A stretch of 64,000 bases of DNA from JACMNW01 sp963708425 (lineage in GTDB: Bacteria > Pseudomonadota > Alphaproteobacteria > Rhodobacterales > Rhodobacteraceae). Location of the stretch: NCBI GenBank assembly GCA_963708425.1, contig OY970206.1:682001-746000 (forward strand), read 5' to 3'. The position numbers and the translations under genes were made by a program. The notes below the pieces were generated by a model. The model was given only the letters and a program-made list of their open reading frames with translations. It made no database searches and was not told where the DNA came from. This document shows, one piece after another, positions 16,214 through 25,833 of the stretch (its first letter is position 1; each line of letters starts with the position of its first letter).

Positions 16214-17722
16214 ATGAGCATTCTTGCGACGAAATCACTGTCATTGACCATAGGCCAGCCGCTGTTTGCGGGGCTGTCTTTTAATGTAGAACCCGGCGAC
16301 CGCATTGGGCTGGTTGCGGCGAACGGGCGGGGGAAATCTTCGCTTCTGCGCAGCCTTGCCGGGCAGCTGGAGCCGACCTCGGGCGACATTACCCGCGCGC
16401 GGGGTACGGTTGTGGGGTTGGTGGAGCAAGATGCGCCCCCGGCCCTGTTGGGGATGACTTTGCGCCAAGCGGTGACAAGTGCACTGCCCGCCGAGGAAGC
16501 GGAGGCGGAAAGTTGGCGAGTGGATGTGATCCTTGACGATCTGGAGGTGCCGGAGGATTTGCGGGACCAAACGCTTGGCGCTTTGAGTGGCGGTTGGCAG
16601 CGGGCGGCGTTGTTGGCGCGGGTGGCGATAGTGGCGCCAGACATTTACCTGCTGGATGAACCGACCAACCATCTTGATTTGTCGAGGATTGGCAAGTTGC
16701 AGCGCTGGTTGGCAGGGCTGCCGCGCGATGTGGCGGTGATTGCGGCCAGCCATGACCGGGCGTTTCTGGATGCCGTGACCAAGCGGACGTTATTTTTACG
16801 CACCGAGGCGTCACGCATGTTTGCGTTGCCGTTCAGCACGGCGCGGCTGGCGTTGATGGAGGCCGATCAAGCCGACGACAAGCGCTATGTGCTGGATCAA
16901 AAATATGCCGATCAATTGCGCCGTCAGGCGGCGAAGTTGAAGAACATCGGGATAAACTCTGGCAGTGATTTGCTGATCACCAAGACCAAGCAATTGAAGG
17001 ACCGCGCCGACAAGATCGAGGCGGCAGCACGGCCTGCGCATAAGGAAGGATCAGCCGGGGTGATACGGCTGGCCAATAGCGGCACTCATGCCAAGGCGTT
17101 GTTATCGTTGAATGATGCGGTAGTGATGGCACCGGATGGGCGGCGGCTGTTCAGCACCGGGCAGAAGTGGGTGGAGCGTGGCGACAGGGTGGTGATCCTT
17201 GGGGCGAATGGCACGGGCAAAACGCAATTGGTTGGGGCGATGTTGCGGGCGATTGGTGGGGAAGACGGCGCGATCCGGGCGGTGCCTTCGGTGGTGCTGG
17301 GGCATTCGGACCAGAATCTGGCGCAACTGTCGGAAGGGGCGTCGCCATTTGATCTGATCAGCAGGTTGAACACCGGCGATCAGGTGGCGCGCAGTTTGCT
17401 GGCGGGGGCCGGAGTGCGGTTGGACAAGCAGGGGGCGGCAGTTGCCACGTTGTCGGGCGGGCAAAAGGCGCGGTTGGCGATGTTGATCTTGCGGTTGACG
17501 AAGCCAAACTTTTACCTGCTGGACGAGCCGACCAACCATCTGGATATCGAGGGGCAAGAGGCGTTGGAGGCGGATTTGCTGACGCAAGGCGCGACTTGCG
17601 TGCTGGTGTCACACGACCGCAGTTTTGTGCGGGCGGTTGGCAACCGGTTCTGGCTGATTGAGGGCAAGCGGTTGGTCGAAGTGGATGACCCGGAAGCGTT
17701 TTTCGCGGGCGCTATGAGGTAG
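16214..17722 (+). CDS. ABC-F family ATP-binding protein
   Basis: Soluble protein of 502 residues with two nucleotide-binding domains and no membrane part, so a ribosome-associated ABC-F type rather than a transporter. Domain 1: Walker A AANGRGKSS, signature LSGGWQRAALL, Walker B IYLLDEPTNHLDLS. Domain 2: Walker A GANGTGKTQ, signature LSGGQKARLAML, Walker B FYLLDEPTNHLDIE. The linker holds a charged KYADQLRRQAAKLKN helix. Start 16214 gives MSILATKSLSLTIG; upstream codons are not conserved. It could be a Uup/YbiT/YheS-like translation factor; subgroup cannot be fixed by eye. Confidence 0.9.
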   Translation: MSILATKSLSLTIGQPLFAGLSFNVEPGDRIGLVAANGRGKSSLLRSLAGQLEPTSGDITRARGTVVGLVEQDAPPALLGMTLRQAVTSALPAEEAEAESWRVDVILDDLEVPEDLRDQTLGALSGGWQRAALLARVAIVAPDIYLLDEPTNHLDLSRIGKLQRWLAGLPRDVAVIAASHDRAFLDAVTKRTLFLRTEASRMFALPFSTARLALMEADQADDKRYVLDQKYADQLRRQAAKLKNIGINSGSDLLITKTKQLKDRADKIEAAARPAHKEGSAGVIRLANSGTHAKALLSLNDAVVMAPDGRRLFSTGQKWVERGDRVVILGANGTGKTQLVGAMLRAIGGEDGAIRAVPSVVLGHSDQNLAQLSEGASPFDLISRLNTGDQVARSLLAGAGVRLDKQGAAVATLSGGQKARLAMLILRLTKPNFYLLDEPTNHLDIEGQEALEADLLTQGATCVLVSHDRSFVRAVGNRFWLIEGKRLVEVDDPEAFFAGAMR

Positions 17723-17730
17723 TGCCGGGG

Positions 17731-18399
17731 CTACATACCGATAGTCAGCATCCATGCGGCCATGGCGGCCATGCTGAGGTTTTCGACGATGGTGATGGTG
17801 GACATCGGCAGGTTGAAGACAGTGCCGAGGCAGGCGCATTTGATGGTTTGTTTGCGCATCACCGATTGGATGACGCCGATTGCGCCGACGAGGCTAAGGA
17901 TCAGGGCGACCCAGGTGGCGGTTTGCATCTGGAAGTGGAACAGGAAGGCAAAGCCGAGGGCAGTTTCGATGAAAGGATACGCCATGCCCCAAGACCGGAA
18001 GCGTTTGGCTATGACATCGTAGCTGGCGTAGGCATCGGCAAAGGCGGGGACGTCGAGCAGTTTGAACGCGCCGAACACGAGGAAGAAGCCGGCCATGAAG
18101 CTGATCATCCAGGACGAGCCTGCGAAGGCTGCGAGGGCGATCAGGGCAAGGACCAGAAACAGCGGGAAGTAGATTTTCAGAGTGTTGGCGCTTGGGGCGG
18201 CTAAGGGCGCGCTTTGGCTTAGCCGGTATTTGCCGATAGCGGACAGGGCGGAATTCAGCGTCTCAAGCGTTGCGCCGGTGACAGTGGCCGATGGTGGATC
18301 AAGCGTGACCGAGGCCGAGGGGACAACCGATTTGAGGGTTGCCTCGACTTTGCGCGCGCATCCGGCGCAGGTCATTCCGGTAACTGTGTATTGGGTCAT
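17731..18399 (-). CDS. HMA domain fused to a MauE-like membrane protein
   Basis: A 222-residue fusion. Residues 1-65 are a heavy-metal-associated domain with the metal-binding GMTCAGCARK (C11, C14). From about residue 75 come four or five hydrophobic helices and a conserved cysteine pair in TIKCACLGTVF, the pattern of MauE/DoxX-like redox membrane proteins. A role in delivering copper or mercury to, or moving reducing equivalents across, the inner membrane is plausible but not shown. It lies tail to tail with the ABC-F gene (8 bp). Confidence 0.78.
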   Translation of the reverse strand: MTQYTVTGMTCAGCARKVEATLKSVVPSASVTLDPPSATVTGATLETLNSALSAIGKYRLSQSAPLAAPSANTLKIYFPLFLVLALIALAAFAGSSWMISFMAGFFLVFGAFKLLDVPAFADAYASYDVIAKRFRSWGMAYPFIETALGFAFLFHFQMQTATWVALILSLVGAIGVIQSVMRKQTIKCACLGTVFNLPMSTITIVENLSMAAMAAWMLTIGM

Positions 18400-18495
18400 G
18401 GGGTTGATTTATTGCGGCGGTGGGCCGGTTACAAGGCTGATGCTGTGGGTGCCGGTAAATTTGGTCGGTGAAAGTGGTGGGATGGTGTAGGGTTT

Positions 18496-19215
18496 ATGGA
18501 AACTGGTGAGGAGCGCGCCCTGCCCCGGATTTGCTTGGCCTTGCTGTTGATGCTGTTGGCGGCACCTGCGGGGGCGGGCTGTCGGTTGGCATTGGCGTTG
18601 GCGATTGATGTGTCAAAATCAGTCAGCTCGACAGATTACGCGATACAGCGCGACGGGGTGATTGCAGCACTTGCGGATGACGAGGTGCGCGACCTGCTAT
18701 TGCGACCCGGCAATCATGTGGCGTTGATGATCTATCATTGGAGCGGGGCGGATTATCAGGGCATCGTGGTGGACTGGCGCGAGGTTTTGGGGCCCGACGA
18801 TTTGGCGGCGATTTCCGAGATGGTGAGGGATCACCCGCGGTTTGCCCGGAATATGCCAACGGCGATTGGGCATGCGTTGGAGTTTGGGCGACAGGCCATG
18901 GCCTATGCGCCAGACTGCGCGCACCATGTGATTGATGTGTCGGGCGATGGGCGCAACAACGACGGGACGACGCCAAAACATGCCTATGAGTGGGAGGATT
19001 TTGGCAACATTACAGTGAATGGTCTGGCGATTGGCGGGCATGAGGCCGATCTGGCGGATTATTACCGCAGCAATGTGATCCGGGGGCCCGGGGCGTTTGT
19101 GGAAGTTGCGACGTCGCCGGATGATTTTCCTGCGGTGATAAAACGCAAGTTAGTGCGGGAGTTGGCGGAGCAGGTGTCTTTGCTGGGGGTTAGAGCGGAT
19201 GAGGGCGGCGGGTGA
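18496..19215 (+). CDS. DUF1194 (von Willebrand A-like) secreted protein
   Basis: A 239-residue protein with a signal peptide (hydrophobic LALLLMLLAAPAGA) and a VWA-like fold. ALAIDVSKSVSSTDY matches the MIDAS DxSxS pattern and VIDVSGDGRNNDG the later metal-binding part. This combination is what I know as DUF1194, which is common in Rhodobacteraceae and unstudied. The product is presumably periplasmic and metal-dependent. The divergent partner is the HMA-MauE gene (96 bp between). Confidence 0.85.
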   Translation: METGEERALPRICLALLLMLLAAPAGAGCRLALALAIDVSKSVSSTDYAIQRDGVIAALADDEVRDLLLRPGNHVALMIYHWSGADYQGIVVDWREVLGPDDLAAISEMVRDHPRFARNMPTAIGHALEFGRQAMAYAPDCAHHVIDVSGDGRNNDGTTPKHAYEWEDFGNITVNGLAIGGHEADLADYYRSNVIRGPGAFVEVATSPDDFPAVIKRKLVRELAEQVSLLGVRADEGGG

Positions 19216-19389
19216 TGGGGGATTGGCGTATTCTCGTCTGAAATCCGGGGTGGATCCGGATGGCACCAAGTTGCAACCCGCTGTCATGGAAAAGATGCCG
19301 GCTGATCCGCGGTCGGCTGCGGCGCTTTCCCCTTCCCATCGGCCTGCCCGCCCTATAGGGAAGCCTCTGCGAATGATGGAGCCCCCGGT

Positions 19390-20178
19390 ATGCAAGGCAG
19401 TGCCAACCTTAACCTGATGATCAAAGCCGCCCGCAAGGCCGGGCGCGCCTTGGTGAAAGACTTCCGCGAGGTGGAAAACCTTCAGGTTTCGTCGAAGGGG
19501 CCGGGCGATTTTGTCTCGAAAGCCGACCGCGAGGCAGAGCGCATCATCAAGGAAGACCTGATGGGCGCGCGGCCAACCTATGGCTGGGTTGGTGAAGAAA
19601 CCGGCGCTACAGAAGGGGCCGATCCGACCCGGCGTTGGATCGTGGACCCACTGGACGGCACCACTAACTTTCTGCACGGGCTGCCGCATTGGGCCGTGTC
19701 GATCGCGCTGGAACATAAGGGCGAGATCGTTGCGGGCGTGGTGTTTGATGCTGCCAAGGACGAGATGTACGTAGCGGAAAAGGGTTCCGGCGCGTGGATG
19801 AACGAAAGCCGCATCCGGGTATCGGGGCGGCGGGCAATGTCGGACGCGGTGTTTGCGACCGGCGTGCCCTATGGCAACAAACTGACCCTGCCCGCGACGT
19901 TGCAAGATTTGGCCCGGCTGTCGCCTGCTTGCGCGGGCATTCGGCGCTGGGGGGCGGCGTCGCTTGACCTGGCCTACGTCGCTGCCGGGCGGTACGAGGG
20001 CTATTGGGAGCGTGAATTGCACGCCTGGGATATTGCCGCCGGGATTATTCTGGTGCGCGAGGCGGGTGGGCTGGTATCGGCCATTCGCCAAGACGATGAT
20101 CCGTTGGAAAAGGGTGCGGTGATCTGCGGCAACGAGGCGCTGTTTGCCGGGTTCGCCAAGATTATTCGCGGCGAGTAA
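19390..20178 (+). CDS. suhB: Inositol-1-monophosphatase family protein
   Basis: Mg-dependent phosphatase, 262 residues. Metal-binding motifs are visible: WIVDPLDGTTNFLHGLP and the C-terminal HAWDIAAGIILVREAGG, with the conserved Glu in GWVGEETG. It begins MQGSANLNLMIKAARKAGRALVKDFREVE as SuhB proteins do. Activity on inositol-1-phosphate is expected; in enterics SuhB also acts in rRNA transcription. The 174 bp before it contain no other gene. Confidence 0.9.
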   Translation: MQGSANLNLMIKAARKAGRALVKDFREVENLQVSSKGPGDFVSKADREAERIIKEDLMGARPTYGWVGEETGATEGADPTRRWIVDPLDGTTNFLHGLPHWAVSIALEHKGEIVAGVVFDAAKDEMYVAEKGSGAWMNESRIRVSGRRAMSDAVFATGVPYGNKLTLPATLQDLARLSPACAGIRRWGAASLDLAYVAAGRYEGYWERELHAWDIAAGIILVREAGGLVSAIRQDDDPLEKGAVICGNEALFAGFAKIIRGE

Positions 20179-20263
20179 GGCTGCGCTTGCTGCCTAACCG
20201 CGCTATCGCCCAGAGGCCGTCTTACAACAAAACCGCTATCCCCTTTTATCGGACAGGCTCTCG

Positions 20264-20776
20264 CTATTGTCGGATGGCAAAAAACCTGAATGGGCGATTG
20301 CCCGCTACCGTTGGGCTATAGGTGCAGACTAGCCGTGCGACGGACGGATTTTCAGGCACCACCAGACGTTTGTCGCCCGATCTTTGCAGTTTGCCCACCA
20401 ATTCATCGAGCAACAAATCCAAGGCGTCGCGAGGACGGCAGACAATGTTGGCCCCGGCCCAAGCGAGACGCCGGTTGCACGATTGGCGGCGCAAGGCGAT
20501 GTTGACATCGCGGCCCGTTATGTTCCACGTCAGGGTGCCATCGCATCTAAGGCCGTCGCCCCGCACTGCGTAGATGCCCCTGCGTTGCAGACAGAATGTC
20601 AGCCGGTAGGGGCCGTAAAGATTGCGATCCGCCCTATAGCAGCCCGAAACAAGGGCCCCGCCGGGGACATCCGGCACCGCCACGCGCGCATCATTGCCTT
20701 CGACCTGCGCCGCGCCAAGGCTGGCGCTAAACATGACCAAGAGCGAAATTAGGGCCACGAACGATTTGAGGGACAT
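20264..20776 (-). CDS. Secreted hypothetical protein, cysteine-rich
   Basis: A 170-residue protein with a clear signal peptide (SFVALISLLVMFSASLGAAQ) and a mature domain with six cysteines (GCYRADRN, TFCLQRRG, LRCDGTL, QSCNRRL, IVCRPRD, LVCTYSP), so probably an oxidised periplasmic fold. I do not recognise a family. A GGAGA ribosome site sits just upstream of the start. The 152 bp between this gene and the rhomboid gene hold nothing clear. Confidence 0.7.
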   Translation of the reverse strand: MSLKSFVALISLLVMFSASLGAAQVEGNDARVAVPDVPGGALVSGCYRADRNLYGPYRLTFCLQRRGIYAVRGDGLRCDGTLTWNITGRDVNIALRRQSCNRRLAWAGANIVCRPRDALDLLLDELVGKLQRSGDKRLVVPENPSVARLVCTYSPTVAGNRPFRFFAIRQ

Positions 20777-20928
20777 GGATCATACTCTCCAATCTTGCGG
20801 GTGCGGGCTTTGATGTAAGGTGTTTTTCAGTAAGCCAGACTCACTGCTTGATGCGCTGCAGGTGAATAGTGCACCAGATACCGCAGCGCCTACGCAACGC
20901 AGGTTAGCAATTCTGCGCATTGGTGGGA

Positions 20929-21675
20929 TTATTTCTTGCTGCGCACTACAGGGATGCGGCTTTTGGCGAATTGATATTCGGCCGCCGGATGGGCCGGCAC
21001 GCCGTGGGTGCGTTGCCAAAACCCGGTTCCGCCCAAGCCGCGCCATAGCGGGATGCACAGTAGCAGGCCCGCGATGAAGCCGCCGGCATGCGCCCAATAG
21101 GCGACGCCGCCACTGTCTGACGGGGTGGTGACGCCGCTGAACACCTGAATGACAAACCAAAGGCCGAGCATCATCCATGCAGGGACTGGGAAGACTTTGA
21201 AGATGATCACCAGAATGATCAGCACGTCGACGCGGGCACGGGGGAACAGCAGCAGATAGCCGCCGAGAACGCCCGCAATGGCACCGGACGCGCCTACCAT
21301 TGGGATTTGGCTGGAGGGATCGGCCATGATTTGCAGGCCAGCGGCAGCGAGGCCAGCCGCGACATAGAACAGCGCGAATTTGACCGGGCCCATCAGGTCT
21401 TCGAGGTTGTCACCAAATATCCATAAAAACAGCATGTTACCTGCCAAGTGCATCCAGCCGCCGTGCAAAAACATGTGGGTGATCAGGGTGGGCAAGTTGT
21501 AGCCGGAGGTGACGAACTGCGGAACGATGCCCCATTGATAGTAGAATTCGTTCAGCGCGTTTTCGCTTTGCAAGCCGAACCAATAGGCCAAAAAGACCGC
21601 GATGTTGGTCGCGATCAGTGTGTAGGTGACGAAGGGCGTGTTGCCTGAGGGATTGTGATCGCGGATCGGAAACAT
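20929..21675 (-). CDS. Rhomboid family intramembrane serine protease
   Basis: A 248-residue polytopic membrane protein. The chosen start (21675) gives MFPIRDHNPSG, a common rhomboid start; upstream codons are not conserved. The catalytic serine is S130 in PMVGASGAIAGVLGGY, the catalytic His is H196 in YWAHAGGFIAG, and the oxyanion-site HxxxN is H76-N80 in GGWMHLAGN. It would cleave single-pass membrane proteins; the substrate is unknown. It follows putA on the same strand, but 49 bp away. Confidence 0.93.
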   Translation of the reverse strand: MFPIRDHNPSGNTPFVTYTLIATNIAVFLAYWFGLQSENALNEFYYQWGIVPQFVTSGYNLPTLITHMFLHGGWMHLAGNMLFLWIFGDNLEDLMGPVKFALFYVAAGLAAAGLQIMADPSSQIPMVGASGAIAGVLGGYLLLFPRARVDVLIILVIIFKVFPVPAWMMLGLWFVIQVFSGVTTPSDSGGVAYWAHAGGFIAGLLLCIPLWRGLGGTGFWQRTHGVPAHPAAEYQFAKSRIPVVRSKK

Positions 21676-21724
21676 GGGGGCAGGGTTTCCGATCTGCGGG
21701 CTTGCGTCAAGGGAATTGGGGGGC

Positions 21725-24700
21725 CTAGGTCTGGCCCACCTCTGCCAGCAGCTGGGCATTGCCACCCGAGGCAGTGGTATCAATGCAGACGTGACGTTCG
21801 AGCAGCACATGGGCCGCGTCGGGCATGCCGGTGACCAGCGGCAGGATCGGGCCTTTGCGGGTGGCGAGGGCTTTTGCGTAGCCGCGGCCGACAGAGGCGT
21901 CGCCCCACCAGATGGCCGCGCCGAAGTTTGGTAGGGTGGCGAGGGCTTCGGGGGCAAGGCTGGGCAGCTCGACGGGGATGCCGCCGAGGCTGCGGACGCG
22001 GTCGGCTTGGGCGAGGGCTGCGGCGGCGGTTGGGCCGAGGCACAGGATTGGCGCGCGGGGATAGGTGGACAGGCGATTGGACTCGCCCGTGGGACCGGGC
22101 AGGTTATGGGCATGGAAGACCGCGTGGTGCGGGGCCGCTTTCAGGGCAGCGACAGCATCGGCGGGCTGCGCCGGGGTGGCATCGGTGCCGGTGATTTCGG
22201 GGACGGATTGCAGGGTGAAGCGGGTCAGGTAGTCTGGTCCGCCCGCCTTGGGGCCAGTGCCGGATAGACCTTCACCACCAAAGGGTTGTGATCCAACGAC
22301 AGCGCCGATCTGGTTGCGGTTGACGTAGATATTGCCGACGTGCAGCGCCTCGACCACAGTTTGCACCCGGTCGTCGATGCGGGTGTGCAGGCCAAAGGTC
22401 AGGCCGTAGTTCGAGGCGTTTATGGCAGTGGTGACCTTGCCGATGTCTTTGGCGCGGAAAGTGGCGATGTGCAGGACGGGGCCGAAAACCTCGCGCGGCA
22501 TGTCGGCGATGCCTTTGACGCGAATGACAGTGGGGGCGATGAAGGTGCCGGATTTTGGGGATTTGAGTTCGTGCAGGACGCGGCCTTCAGTGCGGGCTTG
22601 GTCGATGTAGGCAGCGATGTCGGATTGAGCGTCGGTGTCGATGACCGGACCTATGTCGGTGGAGAGGTGCCATGGGTCACCAAGGCTGAGTTCATTCATT
22701 GCGCCGAACAGCATTTCTTGCACGGTAGTGGCAACGTCTTCCTGCACATAGAGGCAGCGCAGCGCGGAGCAGCGTTGACCGGCGGATTGGAAGGCAGAGG
22801 CAAGGATATCGCGCACGGCTTGTTCTGGCAGGGCGGTGCTGTCGACCAGCATGGCGTTGAGGCCGCCGGTTTCGGCAATGAGCGGGGTTCCGGGATCAAG
22901 GTGTTCGGCCATGGATTTGGCGATCAGTTGGGCGGTGTCGGTGGATCCGGTGAAGCAGACGCCGTTGATGCGGGGATCACGGGTCAGGGCAGCGCCGACA
23001 GTGGCACCATCACCCGGCAGCAGTTGCAGGGCGGTTTTCGGGACGCCCGCTTTGTGCAGCAGGTCAATGGCCATAGTGGCGATCAGCGGGGTTTGTTCGG
23101 CGGGTTTGGCGATGACGGCATTGCCGGTGGCGAGTGCGGCGGCAATCTGGCCCGAGAAGATGGCGAGTGGGAAGTTCCATGGGCTGATGCAGGTGAAGAT
23201 GCCGCGTGGGGGGGCGGCGAGGGTGCTGGCATTGGTGGCATAGTAGCGCAGGAAATCCACGGCTTCGCGCAACTCGCCGACGGCGTCGGCCAGGGTTTTG
23301 CCAGCTTCGGACGCGAGGCAGGCGAATATGGGGCCGGCGTTGGCTTCATAGAGGTCGCCGGCTTTGAGCAGGATTTTTGCGCGTTGGGCGGGGGCTGCGG
23401 CCCAGGGGCTGGCGGCGGCGAGTGCGGTTTCCACGTCGGCGTTTGAGGTGGATTGGACGTGGCCGATGAGGGTGCCAGTGGCGGGGTTGTGCATGGGGGT
23501 TGGCGGTGTGGCGCTGACAGTGCCCGCGATGCGGGGGGCGGCGGTGCGTTGGGTGGTTTGCGATGGCAGGCGGGCGGTTTCGATCTGGGCAAGGTCGGCG
23601 GCGTCGGTCAGATCGTAGCCTTGGGAGTTCTTGCGGGTGCCAAAGATGGCTTGGCCTGCGGGGATGGCGGGATTGGCGAGCGGGGTCAGGCGTTCGGCGG
23701 CATCTAGGGGGCACGCGGCGACAGTGGCGGGGGGCACGTCTTCATCGACGATCTGGTTGACGAAACTGGAGTTGGCACCGTTTTCCAGCAGGCGGCGCAC
23801 GAGGTACGCCAGCAGATCGCGGTGTGCGCCGACGGGGGCATAGATGCGGCAGCGGGTTTTATGATCGGTTAATACGATGTCGTGCAGGCGTTCGCCCATG
23901 CCGTGCAGGCGTTGAAATTCGAAGGCGGATTTGTCGGTGGCCATATCGAGGATGGCGGCGACAGTGTGGGCGTTGTGGGTGGCAAACTGGGGGTAGATGC
24001 GGTCGGTTAGCGCCAGCAGTTTGCGGGCGTTGGCGATGTAGCTGACGTCGGTGGATTGTTTGCGGGTGAATACGGGGAAGCTGGTCAGGCCCAGAACCTG
24101 GGCGCGTTTCACCTCGGCATCCCAATAGGCGCCTTTGACAAGGCGGACCATGATTTTGCGATCCAGTTTGGTGGCGAGGGCATGCAGCCAGTCGATAACG
24201 GCGCTGGCGCGACGGCCGTAGGCTTGCACGACGACGCCGAAGCCATCCCATCCGGCGAGGGAGGGGTCGGATAGCACCGCTTCGATGACTTTCAGGGATA
24301 AGGCAAGGCGATCAGCCTCTTCCGCGTCGATGTTAAAGCCGAGGCCAGCGGCTTTGGCCAAGCCAGCCAGCGCGCGGACGCGGGGGACGAGTTCGGCCAT
24401 GACGCGGTCTGTTTTGGCCACTTCGTAGCGGGGGTGCAGGGCGGAGAGTTTCACCGATATGCCGGGATTTTCGCGGATGTCATTGCTTTTGCAAGCCGAC
24501 GCGATGGACGTGATAGCCCCGGAATAAGACAGGTGATAGCGGCGGGCGTCGGATTCAGTACGGGCAGCCTCGCCCAGCATGTCGTAGCTGTAGGTGTAGC
24601 CTCTGGATTCCAGTTCGGTGGCGCGTTTCATTGCGGCGGTGATGGTTTCGCCCAACACAAACTGGCGGCCCATCTCTTTCATCGCGCGGGTGACGGCGGT

Positions 24701-25174
24701 GCGGATGACGGGTTCGCCAAGCCGTTTGACGGCGGCGCGCAGGTGGCCTGCGATGCCGGGTTCCTGGTCTTCCAACACCTTGCCGGTGAGCATTAGGGCC
24801 CAAGTGGAGGCATTGACCAGGCTGGACGCGGATTTGCCCAAGTGGCGGCCCCAGTCGGATGGCGCTATTTTGTCTTCGATCAGGGCGTCCATGGTTTGCG
24901 CGTCTGGCACCCTGAGAAGCGCCTCGGCCAAGCACATCAGAGCAATGCCTTCTTCAGTGGAGAGGCCATATTCGGCGAGGAAAACCTCCATCAGCCCCGG
25001 TTTGACCGAAGCGCGGATGCGGGACACCAAATCTGCACCAGCGGCGGAGATGCGGGCGCGGGCTTGCGGGGAAATATCTGCCGAGGCGATAAGCTGCGTG
25101 ACCAAGCCAGCCTCGGGGGCGAGGCTTTGGGTATCTATCACAGACCAAACGGCATTCATCGCGTTCATCGGCAT
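21725..25174 (-). CDS. putA: Bifunctional proline dehydrogenase / P5C dehydrogenase
   Basis: PutA oxidises proline to glutamate in two steps with channelled P5C, at the membrane surface. It has 1149 residues: an N-terminal helical arm, the FAD-binding PRODH barrel (MVRLVKGAYWDAEVKRAQ, VGAHRDLLAYLVRRLLENG) and the aldehyde dehydrogenase domain with the catalytic Glu (LIAETGGLNAM) and Cys (FQSAGQRCSALR). There is no ribbon-helix-helix domain at the N-terminus, so it does not self-regulate; the divergent Lrp-type gene takes that role. GAGGAGG lies 8 bp before the ATG at 25174. Confidence 0.97.
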   Translation of the reverse strand: MPMNAMNAVWSVIDTQSLAPEAGLVTQLIASADISPQARARISAAGADLVSRIRASVKPGLMEVFLAEYGLSTEEGIALMCLAEALLRVPDAQTMDALIEDKIAPSDWGRHLGKSASSLVNASTWALMLTGKVLEDQEPGIAGHLRAAVKRLGEPVIRTAVTRAMKEMGRQFVLGETITAAMKRATELESRGYTYSYDMLGEAARTESDARRYHLSYSGAITSIASACKSNDIRENPGISVKLSALHPRYEVAKTDRVMAELVPRVRALAGLAKAAGLGFNIDAEEADRLALSLKVIEAVLSDPSLAGWDGFGVVVQAYGRRASAVIDWLHALATKLDRKIMVRLVKGAYWDAEVKRAQVLGLTSFPVFTRKQSTDVSYIANARKLLALTDRIYPQFATHNAHTVAAILDMATDKSAFEFQRLHGMGERLHDIVLTDHKTRCRIYAPVGAHRDLLAYLVRRLLENGANSSFVNQIVDEDVPPATVAACPLDAAERLTPLANPAIPAGQAIFGTRKNSQGYDLTDAADLAQIETARLPSQTTQRTAAPRIAGTVSATPPTPMHNPATGTLIGHVQSTSNADVETALAAASPWAAAPAQRAKILLKAGDLYEANAGPIFACLASEAGKTLADAVGELREAVDFLRYYATNASTLAAPPRGIFTCISPWNFPLAIFSGQIAAALATGNAVIAKPAEQTPLIATMAIDLLHKAGVPKTALQLLPGDGATVGAALTRDPRINGVCFTGSTDTAQLIAKSMAEHLDPGTPLIAETGGLNAMLVDSTALPEQAVRDILASAFQSAGQRCSALRCLYVQEDVATTVQEMLFGAMNELSLGDPWHLSTDIGPVIDTDAQSDIAAYIDQARTEGRVLHELKSPKSGTFIAPTVIRVKGIADMPREVFGPVLHIATFRAKDIGKVTTAINASNYGLTFGLHTRIDDRVQTVVEALHVGNIYVNRNQIGAVVGSQPFGGEGLSGTGPKAGGPDYLTRFTLQSVPEITGTDATPAQPADAVAALKAAPHHAVFHAHNLPGPTGESNRLSTYPRAPILCLGPTAAAALAQADRVRSLGGIPVELPSLAPEALATLPNFGAAIWWGDASVGRGYAKALATRKGPILPLVTGMPDAAHVLLERHVCIDTTASGGNAQLLAEVGQT

Positions 25175-25276
25175 AGGCAGAGCCTCCTCTTTTGGCTATG
25201 ATAGCGGGGAAGTTGCAGTCTGTTGTCCTGATCTTTGGTGAAAGATAGGGCTGTTTGATCTGTGTTTGGAGAAAAC

Positions 25277-25744
25277 ATGATGCAGAATGACCGTGCAGAG
25301 CTTGACCGATTTGATCAGGCGATTTTGCGGGTATTGTCGGCTGAAGGCCGGATTTCAGCAACTGAATTGGCAAAGCGCATCGGGCTGTCGAAATCGCCGA
25401 CGCAGGCACGGATGAAACGGCTGGAAGAAAGTGGTGTGATCATCGGATACCGCGCACAGCTTGACGTTGGCAAACTGGGGCTGGCGCATGTGGCGTTTGT
25501 GGAGGTGCGGCTGTCGGACACGCGCGAAGCGGCGCTACAGGCATTTAACAAAGCGGTGCTGGCCATTGTGGAAGTGGAGCAGTGCCACATGATTGCCAGC
25601 AGGTTCGACTATTTGTTGAAGGTGCGAACCAGCGACATTCAGCATTACCGGCAGGTGCTCGCGGAAAAGCTGTCGGCGCTGCCGCATGTGACATCGACCT
25701 CGACCTATGTGGCGATGGAAGCGGTGAAGGACGCCGCTTATTGA
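25277..25744 (+). CDS. putR: Lrp/AsnC-type proline regulator
   Basis: A 155-residue Lrp-family activator. An HTH (SATELAKRIGLSKSPTQARMKRLE) is followed by an AsnC ligand-binding domain with IVEVEQCHMIASRFDYLLKVRTSD. It is transcribed away from putA with 102 bp between the starts, the known putR-putA arrangement, where proline-bound PutR activates putA. The ATG at 25277 has GGAG seven bases upstream; a GTG 15 bp earlier is less likely. Confidence 0.92.
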   Translation: MMQNDRAELDRFDQAILRVLSAEGRISATELAKRIGLSKSPTQARMKRLEESGVIIGYRAQLDVGKLGLAHVAFVEVRLSDTREAALQAFNKAVLAIVEVEQCHMIASRFDYLLKVRTSDIQHYRQVLAEKLSALPHVTSTSTYVAMEAVKDAAY

Positions 25745-25768
25745 CGCAGCGTTTTGATGCGACCTGGG

Positions 25769-25785
25769 CTGCAATCGGTTGCAAA
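25769..25785. promoter_or_regulatory. LacI-family operator upstream of lacI
   Basis: The near-perfect palindrome CTGCAATCGGTTGCAA (25769-25784), with one more A after it, lies 49 bp before the regulator start and matches the operator at 30045-30060 in all but two positions. Autoregulation is likely. Confidence 0.65.
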
Positions 25786-25833
25786 AAACAACCTGTGCGT
25801 TAGATGCTGTATTGGGAACAGGAGGCTGTTGCG

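Noticed and set aside
22340..23446. 368-codon open frame antisense to putA
   Set aside because: Composition (Gly/Ala/Val/Asp-rich) is typical of antisense frames in GC-rich genes, and PutA motifs cover the region.
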